A stretch of DNA of 16,680 bases. Source: Podila epigama (lineage: Eukaryota; Mortierellomycota; Mortierellomycetes; Mortierellales; Mortierellaceae). The stretch lies in contig JAAAVE010000121.1 of the NCBI GenBank assembly GCA_015679605.1, positions 8,747 to 25,426 of the forward strand, given 5' to 3'. This document shows positions 1 through 9,942 of this stretch, piece after piece. The notes beneath the pieces were generated by a model. The model made no database searches and had not been told where the DNA came from. It worked only from the letters and a program-made list of their open reading frames with translations. Both the position numbers and the translations under genes were made by a program. Numbering within the stretch: position 1 is the stretch's first letter; the number at the start of each line of letters is the position of its first letter.

Positions 1-69
1 TCCCCCGTCAGCTTGGCTAGTGACGAGGACCTTGACCTGAACATGGAGAGATTGGTATTACGATGGTGA
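1..69 (+). CDS. possible 3' end of an upstream gene (partial)
   Basis: Frame 1 is open from the window edge to a TGA at 67-69 and reads SPVSLASDEDLDLNMERLVL followed by RW and the stop. The acidic, non-repetitive composition looks like the C-terminus of a real protein, but 22 codons cannot be assigned to a family. If real, it is convergent with the PC-esterase-like gene, whose stop lies at 405, and the roughly 335 bp between them would hold both 3' UTRs. It could equally be a chance open stretch, hence the low confidence. Confidence 0.3.
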   Translation, partial: SPVSLASDEDLDLNMERLVLRW

Positions 70-404
70 AAAACAAAGCAACTTGTCTTTGGTCACTTTA
101 CAAATGGTATGGAGGATATGCAGGTGGGAGGGAGGCGCTCGAGGTAAGGACCAAGGGGGGCGTTGAGGTTCAGTGCAACGCATCCTCCACTCGACACCCA
201 CATGCCTTCTATTATTGTCACGACATTTACAATTCTACCTATCTGTCATTGCAACCCTCAAACTCAAGCAAAAGGTCATGCGCGAATGGATGAACGAGGG
301 AAAAAGGATCTATTTTTTATTGTACAAAGTTATGAGGATGGGTATGGTATGTTGTTTTTTTTTTGCTAAAGGAAAAAAAGGTCTAATTAAGGCGTTGGTT
401 CGGT
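70..404. other. non-coding stretch, probable convergent 3' UTRs
   Basis: No convincing coding frame is present. Small open frames here overlap one another and have no family features. There is a T-run at about 354-364, and an A-rich segment at about 370-380 lies just beyond the stop of the minus-strand gene. The segment is best read as 3' flanking sequence of that gene and possibly of the truncated gene at the left edge. Confidence 0.4.
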
Positions 405-2965
405 TCATGCATAGAGTTGGTCAGGGGTCATCTTGGAGCACAAGTCTAGTTTGTAAAGGGCTTCCAGTTTCAGCGCGTCAATGGCGTCTGTTTCTTGGTA
501 ATGGGCACGGTCGACAACTTCGTCGACCATAGGCTATTTTGTAATTGGATTGAAAGGATGTTTATGAGAAAGAAAATGAGTACATGGTAGGCTTCAGAAG
601 TAATGAAAGAAAACTGAAGTGCTACAGCAAGAGCAACAGCAACAGCGCAACAAGGACAAAGACTTACAAAGGTTAGCTGCCACGAGTTCATGCGGCGGAG
701 CCATGATCCTTCCTTTCGCGAAATCGTCTCGATCCAATCGTCCCAGTAGCCTAGACGAGCATTCGTGCGCCAGTCACCCTTGGTGCGGATATCGTCGTCA
801 GTGCGCATAGGGAACGCGTTCTGACCGGCCCAGATGACCCTTGAGGAGGCTCCAGAGCCATTGAGGACACGAACATAGCGAGATGGTTTACCATTGCTAT
901 TCTCTGCCTGGGCCACCATCCTGGCGTCACGAGAGTCCTTCCAGCGTTTCAGCCGACGGAGCACCAACTCCCACCGCTCCAGGAACTGAGCTGTGCTCCA
1001 TTGACCACCTGCTGTTGGTCCACTCGCAGGCCACTGGCCAAGGTTCACATAGATGGTATCGAACTTGTCGAGGTAGTCGTCCGATGCACCCACAAGTCCA
1101 TCGAGGAACTGGTCAGCCTTGTAGACAATCTCAATCCCAGTCCTTTCATGCTGACCTGCCGCGGCGGCGTCCTCGGGCTCGGATCCGTAAAGCGTGCTGT
1201 TGAGGGCGAGGGTGTCTTCGCTAGGTAGGAACTCGCCATGGGAGGAGAACCGTTGTCGCCTAGCGCCGACGGGACGGTAGTGGTTCAAGATGGCGTTGTA
1301 TGTGGCGCGGACCTGTGAGTCGCCTGTGAACAAGATTCGACGGTGGGGGAAGTCTTGGTCTGGATTTTCGGCACGTTTGACAAGGTTGTCATGATCACGG
1401 TCTGTCTCTTGCCCAGAGAACTTTGGTGAAAGGAGCTGAGAGGTAGGCGAGGCAATCGAGTCGCAGGTAGGGTGGAAAGGGTTGGCAGAGGCAGCGTAAG
1501 GATGGCGAGGGGTCGCGGTCATAGTGCATCCGTTGGGAACAAAGCGCCAGCCCTTGGTAACGAACAGTGGCGGCTTCTTATTGTGGCGATTCTTGGCCGC
1601 AGCTTTTGACAAGGCGATGCCTCCGGCACCAGGAGCCTTGTTGACTGTATCCAAATCAGAGTAAATCCTCAAGGCAAGAGATTCACTCCAGTATGCGCCG
1701 CGTGTAGGCACCATGCGGTCACACTGCTCAAAACTTGAATCACGGTACATCTTGGCCTGTTCCAGGAACGAGTTGATTTCACACGCGGGACAGATGGTCA
1801 ACTGGGAGGATGAACTTGACGACCCTGAGGAAGGACTGTCGACACTGGTGTCTTGTTGAATCAAGGCAGCGTGTGTCCATTGGGGCCAGATGCCTGGTTG
1901 GTCCTCGCGGACAGCCCTGAATTTTTCATAGGTGAGCCAGCCAGAGAGTTGAACTGGACCCGGAAGGGTCATGTGAAAGTCAGCCCGGTAGACCAAGAAC
2001 GAGTCCTCGCTGGCGATGGCATCTGGTAAGCCGGAGGAGCCGCTCACAAGGAGGTCTTTGGAGACGAGTTGAGCACCGAATGCCAACCGTTGTGCGCCTT
2101 GGATCAGAAAATAAAAGTCATCAGGCCCAGCGATCTCGCGAAAGTACTTTCCGTGGACTTGATTCCTGGAAGGGTTGATTCTCCATACTGAGTCATCTTC
2201 GGCGACAGTATGGATGATCTGAATGAAGCCACGACTGCAATCCTGGTTGGATATGCAAAAGGCGAGGTGATATTCTGGGAGCAATGACTGAATGGGTTGA
2301 CAGGAGACTTGTCCTGGCAACAGTGTTGTTGAAGAGTCTGGAGAAGATGAGGGGAATGCTAAAGATGGATGTTGTACAGTTGACGAGGATGCAAAGGATG
2401 GAGGGGAGAAGGAGGGCTCTGTCGAGAAGAATAGACTTGGGCAGTGAGGTGAAACGATGCCTGCAGGTGCTGGATGATTGTTTGGGTGGTTGCGTAAAGA
2501 TGAGGAAGTGGTCAAAGTCAAGATTGGTTGCTCAGTTTGGTCGGGGTCCTCGACTTGGGCCTCATCGCCGTCTAAAGGTTCTGTAAATTGCCATTGTTCA
2601 TCATCCTGGTAGTCGTCGTCGTCGTCGTCGTCGTCGTTGGTGGTGGTGGAGGTGGAAGTGGTAGGTTTTGTTTCCAGACTATGAGTTTGGTTGTAGAAGG
2701 AGGGATAAGTATGCTTGTGGTCCAAGATGGACGCTGCTGAATCCGGTGGGTGGGCAGAGGGTGTGGGTGTCAGCGTGTACTGGATCTGAGCAGTGTTGAT
2801 AAGAAGTATTGCTGAGGTAATGGCGATGAGGAGAAAGGTAGTATGTTTGCAGGAGAGTGAGGAACATCCCCTTCTGGCCATGAAAGGCGTTGAGGGGGAA
2901 GAAGGTGATTGCTCGGTAGGGAGGAGGGGTGCTTTGACCTTGCTGAGATAATGTCGCACGGCCAT
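405..2965 (-). CDS. type II membrane protein with PC-esterase/SGNH-like domain (two exons)
   Basis: Exon 1 is 2965-668 and exon 2 is 533-405, joined in phase 0 across a 134-nt intron (donor GTAAGT, acceptor ATAG), giving 808 residues. The ATG context is good (ACC before ATGG). Residues 1-41 are cytosolic-looking, about 42-59 (TTFLLIAITSAILLINTA) form a single signal-anchor, and a low-complexity stalk follows with an Asp run near 111-118. The likely catalytic domain occupies roughly 460-808. It contains GDSQ (Ser550), VNLGQWPAS near 640-648 as a probable second block, and DRAHY (Asp774, His777) encoded by exon 2. This Ser plus Asp-x-x-His layout is that of the PC-esterase family (plant TBL proteins, Cas1p/NXPE relatives), which O-acetylate or otherwise act on glycans in the Golgi. 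The substrate is not known here; a role in cell-wall or glycan acylation is inferred. Exon 2 was found by eye and carries half of the predicted active site. Confidence 0.8.
2612..2636. repeat. GTC trinucleotide microsatellite (poly-Asp coding)
   Basis: About eight tandem GTC units lie on the plus strand. On the minus strand they are GAC codons and make the Asp run at residues about 111-118 of the PC-esterase-like membrane protein. The adjacent GGT units at 2638-2649 encode Thr. The tract is probably length-variable between strains. Confidence 0.85.
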
Positions 2966-3180
2966 GGTCGTTGGAGTGTTGTGGCCTTGCTGAACGGGGG
3001 GGACACAGTAAGTTGAGGATGAGAAGAGTGAGTATTTGGATGAGAAGAGGGATTGTGTTGAACAGATGGATGTTTGTCAATGCGATAAATGGTGACACGA
3101 AGAGAAGAAGAAGAAGAAGAAAGAGAGAGCAAGGTGGGGGAAAGAGAATACAAAATGAAAAGAAAGAGTTATAAATCTGG
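2966..3180 (-). promoter_or_regulatory. probable promoter/5' UTR of the PC-esterase-like gene
   Basis: On the coding strand this segment is pyrimidine-rich, with a CTT repeat (plus-strand GAA units at 3104-3123) and CT-rich tracts immediately 5' of the start. CT-rich leaders are common just upstream of fungal start codons. No TATA box could be assigned with confidence. Confidence 0.4.
3104..3123. repeat. GAA trinucleotide microsatellite
   Basis: About six tandem GAA/AAG units are followed by a short GA tract. It lies about 140-160 bp upstream of the PC-esterase-like start codon, within its likely leader or promoter. Confidence 0.8.
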
Positions 3181-4841
3181 ACCGTCCTTTCGGTAATGGT
3201 ATCCGTCTCTCATTGGTGGCGGTTCCATGTCGATGAAGAAGCATCCACCTAAACTCTTTTTGGGCAGACTAAAGATCGAAACGAAACTACATAATCAGAC
3301 TAATTTAAATCCATCTCTTCTCATTACACACTGTCAATAGTGCGCCAAAGAAAAAGAGTGACATGATGATGATGAGTGAAGTGACAGTGTGGTGAGCGAC
3401 AGCATGGGATGCATGGCAGAAGGATGTCTGTGTGTGGTGGTGTGGTGGTGCTCTAAATGTTTGTGGTCCAATGTCCCGTTTTTGTATTTTATTATTTATT
3501 TGTTTTGCCATGTATGTCGATGGTCATGGTTGGTTTACTTTGCCGTTGCGTGTGCTGGACTCGATACGGTGTAAACCACAAAGGAAAAGGTAAAGACAAA
3601 TAAGCAAGCATGGATCGGAGATGGCTCATCACAATATCGCATCGCATCCAACAAGACGGGTGCCTGCAGCATGCTGAGGATATCAAACTCACCTTTTGGT
3701 AACAATACAATTGGCATTAGAAATAATCGCAACTTCCCCAGCTCGCAACTCTACAATCTCCAGCAAGACAAATGCCTTCAATCGCCGATGGAACTATCCC
3801 CACACAGTTACCGCTCTGGTGCCAACCACTTTCAATCTGGGTCGGCTAGTAGGCGCTCATTCGTTTTAGTGGATATAATAATACAAACAATAATTGGCTT
3901 GTTATCCCAAAGTCCCAAAAAAAAAAAAGGGTTCTGGCTCTGTTGAGGCATTTTTATTTTTTGCGTGTGTCCATCGTGTGGCAAGCACCGTTGGTGTTGT
4001 TGACAAAAGAAAAGAGAGACGGTGCACCGTGTTCTATTGTCCCTCACTCTTGTGCCATCTGTGGAGTGGAGAGCAACTCAACTCTGTCCGTCTGCCAAAG
4101 AATTTCCTTCTTTTCCAGCATTGAAAGATAAAGTTTGGATTCCATTAGTCTATGAGCAACCTTAATTGTGTGAGATAAAACGTGACAATATTATTACCAA
4201 CACAAATGTAATCCCATTCACCTTCACTCCGTCTAGCCCTTTTTGTTCGAAAACTCGATTGTTGGTTGTTGACAACCTGGGGGCAAAACACATTGGACAG
4301 GGCCCTTTGGCCGCTAGTACTCGTACTCTGTCTTCATCCAATTTCCGTCCGTCAAGTTCATGTCACAAGTTCAAGTTCAAGTTCAAGTTCAAGTTCAAGT
4401 TCAAGTTCAAGTTCAAGTTCAAGTTCAAGTGCCAGTCAGTCTGGGGCCTCATTTGGTGCACTGACTCTATCCCCACTAGCCATGTTTGCTTTTTATTTCG
4501 TGCCTGGCATATGAAATGTACTCCCCAAATTAATAAAAAAAAAACTTTAATAAAATTCTCCGTGAAACCCATTCTGTCCGTTGCTGTTTTGAACGACAAA
4601 GGGGGTCAAAAGTCGCGTGAAACAACTTTGCAATACATGTATCCTAACAACGAGTTTTTGATGTTATTTTACATTGCCTCGTGAATAAATAAATGACTGC
4701 TTGATTTGTTAACAATAATAACAAAAAATAATAATAATGACAATAAAGTACAAGGGCATGATGAAACTATGGACAATATTTTGCGTAAAGAGAAAAAAGC
4801 GTGAAAGGGTTGAAATGATGATCGTCGTTCGGACACAAAAG
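3181..4841. other. intergenic stretch without a supported gene
   Basis: About 1.66 kb. The open frames here are short, overlap one another on both strands, and show no domain, signal peptide or conserved motif. The only structured element is the CAAGTT array at 4366-4430. The right end (about 4680-4750) is very A/T-rich with ATA/AAT repeats and is probably the 3' flank of the minus-strand MFS gene. Confidence 0.55.
4366..4430. repeat. CAAGTT hexanucleotide tandem array
   Basis: This 65-bp perfect array holds 10 full copies of CAAGTT plus five bases. It is preceded by single degenerate copies (tcaagttcatgtcacaagtt). Because the unit is six bases without a stop, it opens reading frames on both strands (Lys-Phe, Ser-Ser and Asn-Leu repeats), which explains the long artefactual open frames across this segment. 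Confidence 0.95.
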
Positions 4842-7153
4842 TTAGGCAGCACCCATGATGACCTCGGAAGGATCGAGCACACGCAACTTGCGAATGAATA
4901 GCGACATCACAAAGGCAGCACACGCGATTGGAGTCATGCACTTGAAGATGAACTGGAATGTGTCGACATAGGCGTCAACAACCATGGCCTTGGCTGGCTC
5001 AGGAAGCTCCTGCACAGCTGTGATCGATTCTTCAATATTGAACTGTGCCAGCACCATCAGCACTTCAGGAGGGAACTCCTTGATCTTGGCGACCAAGTGG
5101 TTGTTGAACAGGGCTGAGCACATGGCAATACCAATGCCTCCACCAATGCTGTTCATGAATCCGCACAACGCCGTGACAACGGCCATGTCCTCCTTCTCAA
5201 CCGCGGCTTGAGCAGCGAGCATGCAGGTCTGGAGGATCAGACCGATACCGAAACCGACAATGAGCAAGTACCCAATCTGCTCGCCCATATTGGAGTCAGC
5301 ATCAAAAAGGACGCAAAGACCGACGCCGACCGAGACCATGACGGTGCCCACCCAGATAAAGATGCGGTAATCCTTGATCTTGGACATGGCTGCACCCGAG
5401 GCAATAGACGAAACAACAAGACCAAGCACCATAGGCATGAGATGCAGACCCGAGGCCGTCGCCGAGGCGCTCTTGACGACCTGGAAGTAGATGGGGCTGT
5501 AAAAGATGACTCCAAGAAAGGCCATGCCAGTGAGAAAGTTGACAGCAAAGAGGACTGAGACGGTCTTGTTCAAGAAGAGGCGTGGAGGGATGATGGCCTC
5601 TACCGCACGGCTCTCGACGTACATGAGAGCACCGATAAGGATAGCCGAGACACAGAAGAGGGAGATGACGGGAGCCGAGTCCCAGGCATAGGTGGTGCCG
5701 CCCCAGGTGATAGGAAGGAGTAGACAGATGACGGCGGCGATGACTAGAGCAGTACCAAGGTAGTCGATGCGCTTGAGCTGCTTCTTGAGTTCTTCGCGCT
5801 CAAAGGGTAGACGCAAGAAGAGGAGAACGGAGACAATGGTGACGACACCCAGTGGCAGGTTGATGAGGAAGCACCAGCGCCATGTGGTCTGCTGGACAAA
5901 GACACCACCAAGGAGGGGACCGACCACGGACGAAATACCAAAGACTGACCAGATGATGGACTGGTACTTTGGACGCTGCTCAAGGGGGAAAATGTCAGAG
6001 ATGATGATGAGGACAATGGAGAGGAGGCCGGAGCCGCCGAGGCCCTGGATGGCGCGGAAGACGATGAGCATGGTCATGGTTGTGGCGCCACCAGCACCAG
6101 CCGAGCCGATCATAAAGGTGACAATGGCAAAGAGGATCATAATCTTGCGGCCAAAGATGTCTGAGAACTTGCCGTAGAGGGGCTGGAAGGCGTTGTAGGT
6201 GAGCAGGTAAGCGGTGGCGACCCAACTCATCTGTGACTGGGCCTTGAAGTCAGAGGCAATCTTTGGCAACGCAGTGGCGATGATGGTTCCATCAAGACTT
6301 GCAAGGAAGGTGGCCATGGCCAATCTAAATGGATGCAACATGGTCTTTTTGGGTTAGAATACAGGAAGGGTCATGTAGGTAGAAAAGGTATGAGGAGTGG
6401 ATGGCGCTAATGCCTCTCCATCGCACGCACCACCCAGGATTGCCACTGTCATAATCACAATCACAATCACAAATACGGATAGAGAGCGATAAAAGCGACA
6501 TCCAGGCGCAACGCACAGTCCCAGTCGTGCCCAACGCCTTGCCAGATGCATGATTTTCTTTTATGGCCAAAAGGACGCGTTTGAGCTATTGTTCCAGTTA
6601 AAACCAATGGAGATACAGAAAAGAAACGCATAATAAAAATAAAAAAGGAAACAATAGGGGTATCTGGTGCCTTGGTAACAGCAGTATCATATTGTCTGTG
6701 GTCTTTTGCAACGGCGTTGAGGGGCAAGAGTCAATGACTACCATACGAAGATGAGTGTACGGTAATGTCGATTGAGTTTGTGGCTGTGGATGGTTGCAAT
6801 TGTGAATCGTGGTTGCGGATGTTAACATGAATACGATGGTTGTTGTGAAAGTAGGAGTAGGAGTGGGAGTGGGAGTGAGAGTGGAAAGTGAATTTGAATG
6901 TCGCTCAGTAGTAGTGTAGGCATCCCACTCCCGAGAGGTGAGATCGTTTTGACAGGACTGCTTACCCGATAAAGAGGAGGATGGCAGCCTTGGGGCCGAT
7001 GGCGGGAGCGGGCTGCTTGTTTTGTCCCTCGACGTCGAGATTTTGCATTTTGATGTCATGACTTTCGTCGAAAGACTCGATCTCAGCTTTGCCAAAGGTA
7101 GCATTATTGACTACCTGAATGGTATTCTGGGACTCTGAAGGCGATGCAACCAT
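4842..7153 (-). CDS. DHA2-family MFS multidrug/small-molecule efflux transporter (two exons)
   Basis: Exon 1 is 7153-6966 and exon 2 is 6324-4842. They join in phase 2 over a 641-nt intron (donor GTAAGC, acceptor TTTAG, with CTAAC about 25-30 nt upstream as branch site), giving 556 residues. The junction restores AILLFIG followed by LAMATFLASLDGTIIATALP, which is the first membrane segment with the LDGT-ALP motif of 14-helix DHA2 drug:H+ antiporters. Motif A is GKFSDIFGRK (about 114-123), GLGGSG is near 157-162, motif C is GPLLGG (about 198-203), and WRWCFLINLPLG is at about 211-222. The N-terminal 55 residues are hydrophilic and cytosolic. The length is normal for the family. The likely role is proton-driven export of toxins, drugs or metabolites at the plasma or vacuolar membrane; the substrate cannot be read from sequence. 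No biosynthetic genes lie beside it, so a metabolite-cluster role is not supported. Confidence 0.92.
6851..6884. repeat. imperfect GGAGT(G/A) tandem repeat in MFS intron
   Basis: Five to six imperfect units of GGAGTG/GGAGTA/GAGAGTG lie inside the 641-nt intron of the MFS transporter gene, near its donor end. On the transcribed strand the tract is ACTCCC-rich. Confidence 0.75.
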
Positions 7154-7997
7154 GATTTGTTTTTCCGTCTGTTTGTGTGGTGAGGTGATGGCGACGGCGA
7201 CGGTGTCGGTGGTAGTGGTTATGGAATTGAGACGGATGTGTTGTTTGGTATCCCTGTCAGGGCAAGGATGTGACTGAAATTAAATAAAATAAAGATGCCT
7301 GAAGAGCGGTGAGGGCAAAGTGCTGAGGATAGAAAAGTCAAAGAAAAAAAAAAAGAAAAAAGTTGAAAAAGGTGCCATTCTTAAATGCATTTGAGAATGG
7401 ATGAGCCTTCTTTTCTTTCTTGGTGATCGGAAACTGCCATTAAAGTGGCAGACACGCATGCACGCAAGTAAGGGTGGATGCTCAGATGTGAAGGAAGAGG
7501 CGAGCGAGGATGTTCATTGTCTGTGACTCTTCCTGCCCTCTGTGCTTCAATCCCTTTTTTGATGGACAATCAAAAGTAACGTAGCCACATTCGGGATCCA
7601 AAAAGGATTCGTTCTCCATCTCTTGTTCAAAGTCCCTCGCTCCTTTTCCCCACGGAATTGTCTACGTCGGCCTTCCAACTGCGTCCTATTGTTTCCGCAG
7701 CATGAACGCTCTTTTGTGCACACTCTGTGTGTGTATGTATGCTCTGTGTGAATGCGTGTGTTAGAGATAAAAGAACAAAAAGGTCTCAACAATGAAAGAA
7801 ATAGAAATGAATTAACGAACAAATGATCGACACGGCATAGCACACAAACACCAACAAGTAACGACCTCAACTTAAAACTAGGCGTACAAACACCTTCTTA
7901 CACAAAACATTCACGCATTCAGTATGTTTTTTATGTACAACCAAACGACCATAGACAGACAGACAGATGAAACTCGCACACACCCCATTCCTAGTTC

Positions 7998-8015
7998 AAA
8001 AAAAAAAAAAAAAAA
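7998..8015. repeat. 18-base A homopolymer
   Basis: An uninterrupted run of 18 A lies in intergenic DNA. It could be the tail scar of a retrotransposed copy, but no target-site duplication or coding body was seen next to it, so it is listed only as a homopolymer. Confidence 0.9.
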
Positions 8016-8551
8016 GTTTCCTGTGACAAAACAAAAAGATATGCTTAATTAGGGTTTGTAGCCAGAAATAAGGTACGAGCGACAAAAAACCGGTTTGTTC
8101 AGCTTTTTGGTTGTCCGCAGCGATGGATTGGGATCGATCGCTGCATGCATAAAACTGGTTTGGACACATAGAGAGAAGGAGTGCTGGGACCTTTGATTAC
8201 CTACCTGATCCGAATATCCTTGCTCATGCTCCACACCAGACGTTTCCAAAAAAGTTCAACGACCTACGAAATGGGTCAGTAGTAGAAAGCGACTCACTCA
8301 AAGGAAATGACAAAAAAGGGGGCAAGAAAGCATTATGGGAAATGTGTTCATCTCGTACCACATTTGATACCAAAGAGCTCACGCACTGTGGTCACAATTA
8401 AACCCTGTGCATGCATGCCACATTGCACTAAAAGTATGCAAACTTCACTGTCTACAAATAGAAGGTAACTAACGATACAGCAACATTCACCATGAAAAAA
8501 AAAAAAAAACACCCATTCACCCTGTAGAAACTCGTCCGACTTGAACACGAA

Positions 8552-8571
8552 CGTCTAATACGGTTTAGACG
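8552..8571. repeat. short perfect inverted repeat (hairpin)
   Basis: CGTCTAA and TTAGACG flank the six-base spacer TACGGT, giving a perfect 7-bp stem. It lies in gene-free DNA about 1 kb from any recognised or candidate coding sequence. It may be chance or the relic of a mobile-element end. Confidence 0.5.
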
Positions 8572-9269
8572 GCCGTCATTGTTTGACTAAAGTCGGATAA
8601 TGTCAATATCGGAAAGACGGAAAAGAACACCATTCCAACCGCTCCGCCCCGAGACTATTTTTTTCTACGACAGTCATCTATTTTGGCTTGTTAGTCTTTG
8701 TTCTATCGTTGACATCTTAAAACTAGAACATCAACAGGAGCTGTTCAAACAATAGTTTGTTACCCCGTGATGACCTCTCTGACAACGCGTGATATGTGTC
8801 ACCCTTCTGGTCACCCTCCTTGTGTCGCCACTCATGAGGCAAATGGTGGCTATGGGAATGAGTCTTGACCTGATGGTGGGTGAGCTCGCCTCATTCAATT
8901 CATCCCTTCGCATGCATCCCAGCCGCGTGTTTGCATGGCCAATGTAATGATTGCGCATTGTCATATTATTGACGCTGGGGCATAGTGACGACGAATACCA
9001 TCTAACGGGGGGCGCCGCGTCTATGAGGCTGTAGATGTTTCCGCAAAAAGATTGAGACTCTGTTCAATACAGGTGGCATTCAGGGGGGATGTCAAGGGGT
9101 CGAGGCACGTTTCGGTAAGAGTCATTCTATATTGATAGATCCGGAGAGAGTGTTGGTGACAAGGACATGGGCAGATGACATGGCGATTCTCACAACCCAT
9201 GAATCCTTGTTTTAAAAAAAGACTTTCGTTCTTCATCAAGTGCCATTTCGATGGACGAGCATGCAGGGG

Positions 9270-9558
9270 CTATGAAATAAGGCGATTGTTGTTATGATTG
9301 TCACATATACGAGAGGAACATTGTCTAGCGAGGCTAGTGGATGGGTAAGAGATGTAGTGGTGATGCGGTAACAATGGTGCCTCGTGGAGAGTCTGCTTGT
9401 TCTATCTTGCTCTTTTGTTGTCTCCTGAGTGCTGCTATTGAAACTGAGCCTCGCTTATTGAGCGGTCCTATCGCCTCCTCTATTGTTATCCTGATGGGCG
9501 CCAGTCAGTCAAACATGACTAACTTGATCATACGTCTCAAAAGATCAACACTTCCTTC
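9270..9558 (-). pseudogene. possible decayed coding segment, unidentified
   Basis: In one minus-strand frame (aligned in codon register with the open plus-strand frame 9341-9595), the sequence reads AKGREGSVDLLRRMIKLVMFD, then a TGA, then LAPIRITIEEAIGPLNKRGS and further residues to a TAG just left of 9341. The residue mix looks protein-like rather than low-complexity. I do not recognise the family. The opposite strand is also open for 84 codons, so strand choice is uncertain and chance openness is possible. No start codon, splice sites or promoter tie it to a functional gene. Confidence 0.2.
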
Positions 9559-9591
9559 CCGCCCTTTGGCGTTAGCAAAGAAACACAAAGT

Positions 9592-9942
9592 CTAGATAAC
9601 AATAGCAACTAGAGCAAGCACTCCTCCTATAGTTAAGCCGATGGCAACGGCAGTAGAAGAGGGGACGTTCTTGCTCTCGCCAATGTTGTTTGTTGTGCTG
9701 TCCTGTGGTCCACTAGCCAAGTCGGCGCCATTGTTCTCGCGATGGCGATAAGTAATGATTGCTCTGAGAGCTTGCGCAAGGGCCCATCATTGGCTTTTGC
9801 CGCCAGAATTCACTTGGAAAGGAATCAGATTAAGGCTAAAGAATTTCATCCCAGCAATCAGAAGCTTTTGGTGAGCAACAAGGGATAAAAGGATCGACGC
9901 AGCGTCAAAGCAAAAAGTCGCGTTCGTCAGACATGAGCAATG
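9592..9942 (-). pseudogene. possible remnant of a secreted/GPI-anchored protein gene, interrupted by TGA
   Basis: One minus-strand frame is open from 9942 to 9592 except for a TGA at 9789-9787. The last 35 codons look like the end of a surface protein: a polar Ser/Thr/Asn stretch (DSTTNNIGESKNVPSSTA) leads into a hydrophobic tail (VAIGLTIGGVLALVAIVI) ending directly at TAG (9594-9592). This is the layout of a C-terminal membrane or GPI-addition segment. Upstream of the TGA the frame contains a Met-led hydrophobic stretch (MKFFSLNLIPF). The internal stop, the lack of a full-length body and no matching splice sites point to a decayed gene. Alternatively it is an unspliced fragment of an active small gene. 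The family is unknown. Confidence 0.3.

Larger units (their letters stand above)
7154..9269. other. long intergenic stretch without a supported gene
   Basis: About 2.1 kb. The left part (7154-7400) is the likely promoter and leader of the minus-strand MFS gene. The rest shows only short, low-quality open frames. Visible elements are a CAGA/GACA tract (about 7955-7967), an 18-base A-run (7998-8015), a second A-run (about 8494-8508) and a perfect 7-bp inverted repeat (8552-8571). No tRNA, rRNA or transposase signature was seen. Confidence 0.5.

Noticed and set aside
4166-4684. Long plus-strand frame with a Lys-Phe repeat, and the overlapping Ser-repeat and Asn-Leu-repeat frames
   Set aside because: All are opened by the stop-free CAAGTT hexamer array; flanking codons show no protein character, and frames are open on both strands only over the repeat.
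5208-5558. Plus-strand frame opposite the MFS transporter
   Set aside because: Antisense shadow of a strongly conserved coding exon; highly charged and without any domain feature.
7710-7760. GT-rich tract as a structured element or CRISPR-like repeat
   Set aside because: It is an imperfect dinucleotide-type microsatellite with no spacer structure; no CRISPR-like array exists in the window.
8731-8964. 77-codon minus-strand frame as a possible transposon relic
   Set aside because: No catalytic motif, no terminal repeats or target duplication, and composition gives no support; left as intergenic.
9341-9595. 84-codon plus-strand frame as a small membrane protein gene
   Set aside because: There is a stop codon two codons before its ATG, no leader or splice context, and the opposite strand is equally open in the same codon register. 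It was treated as part of the ambiguous decayed block instead.
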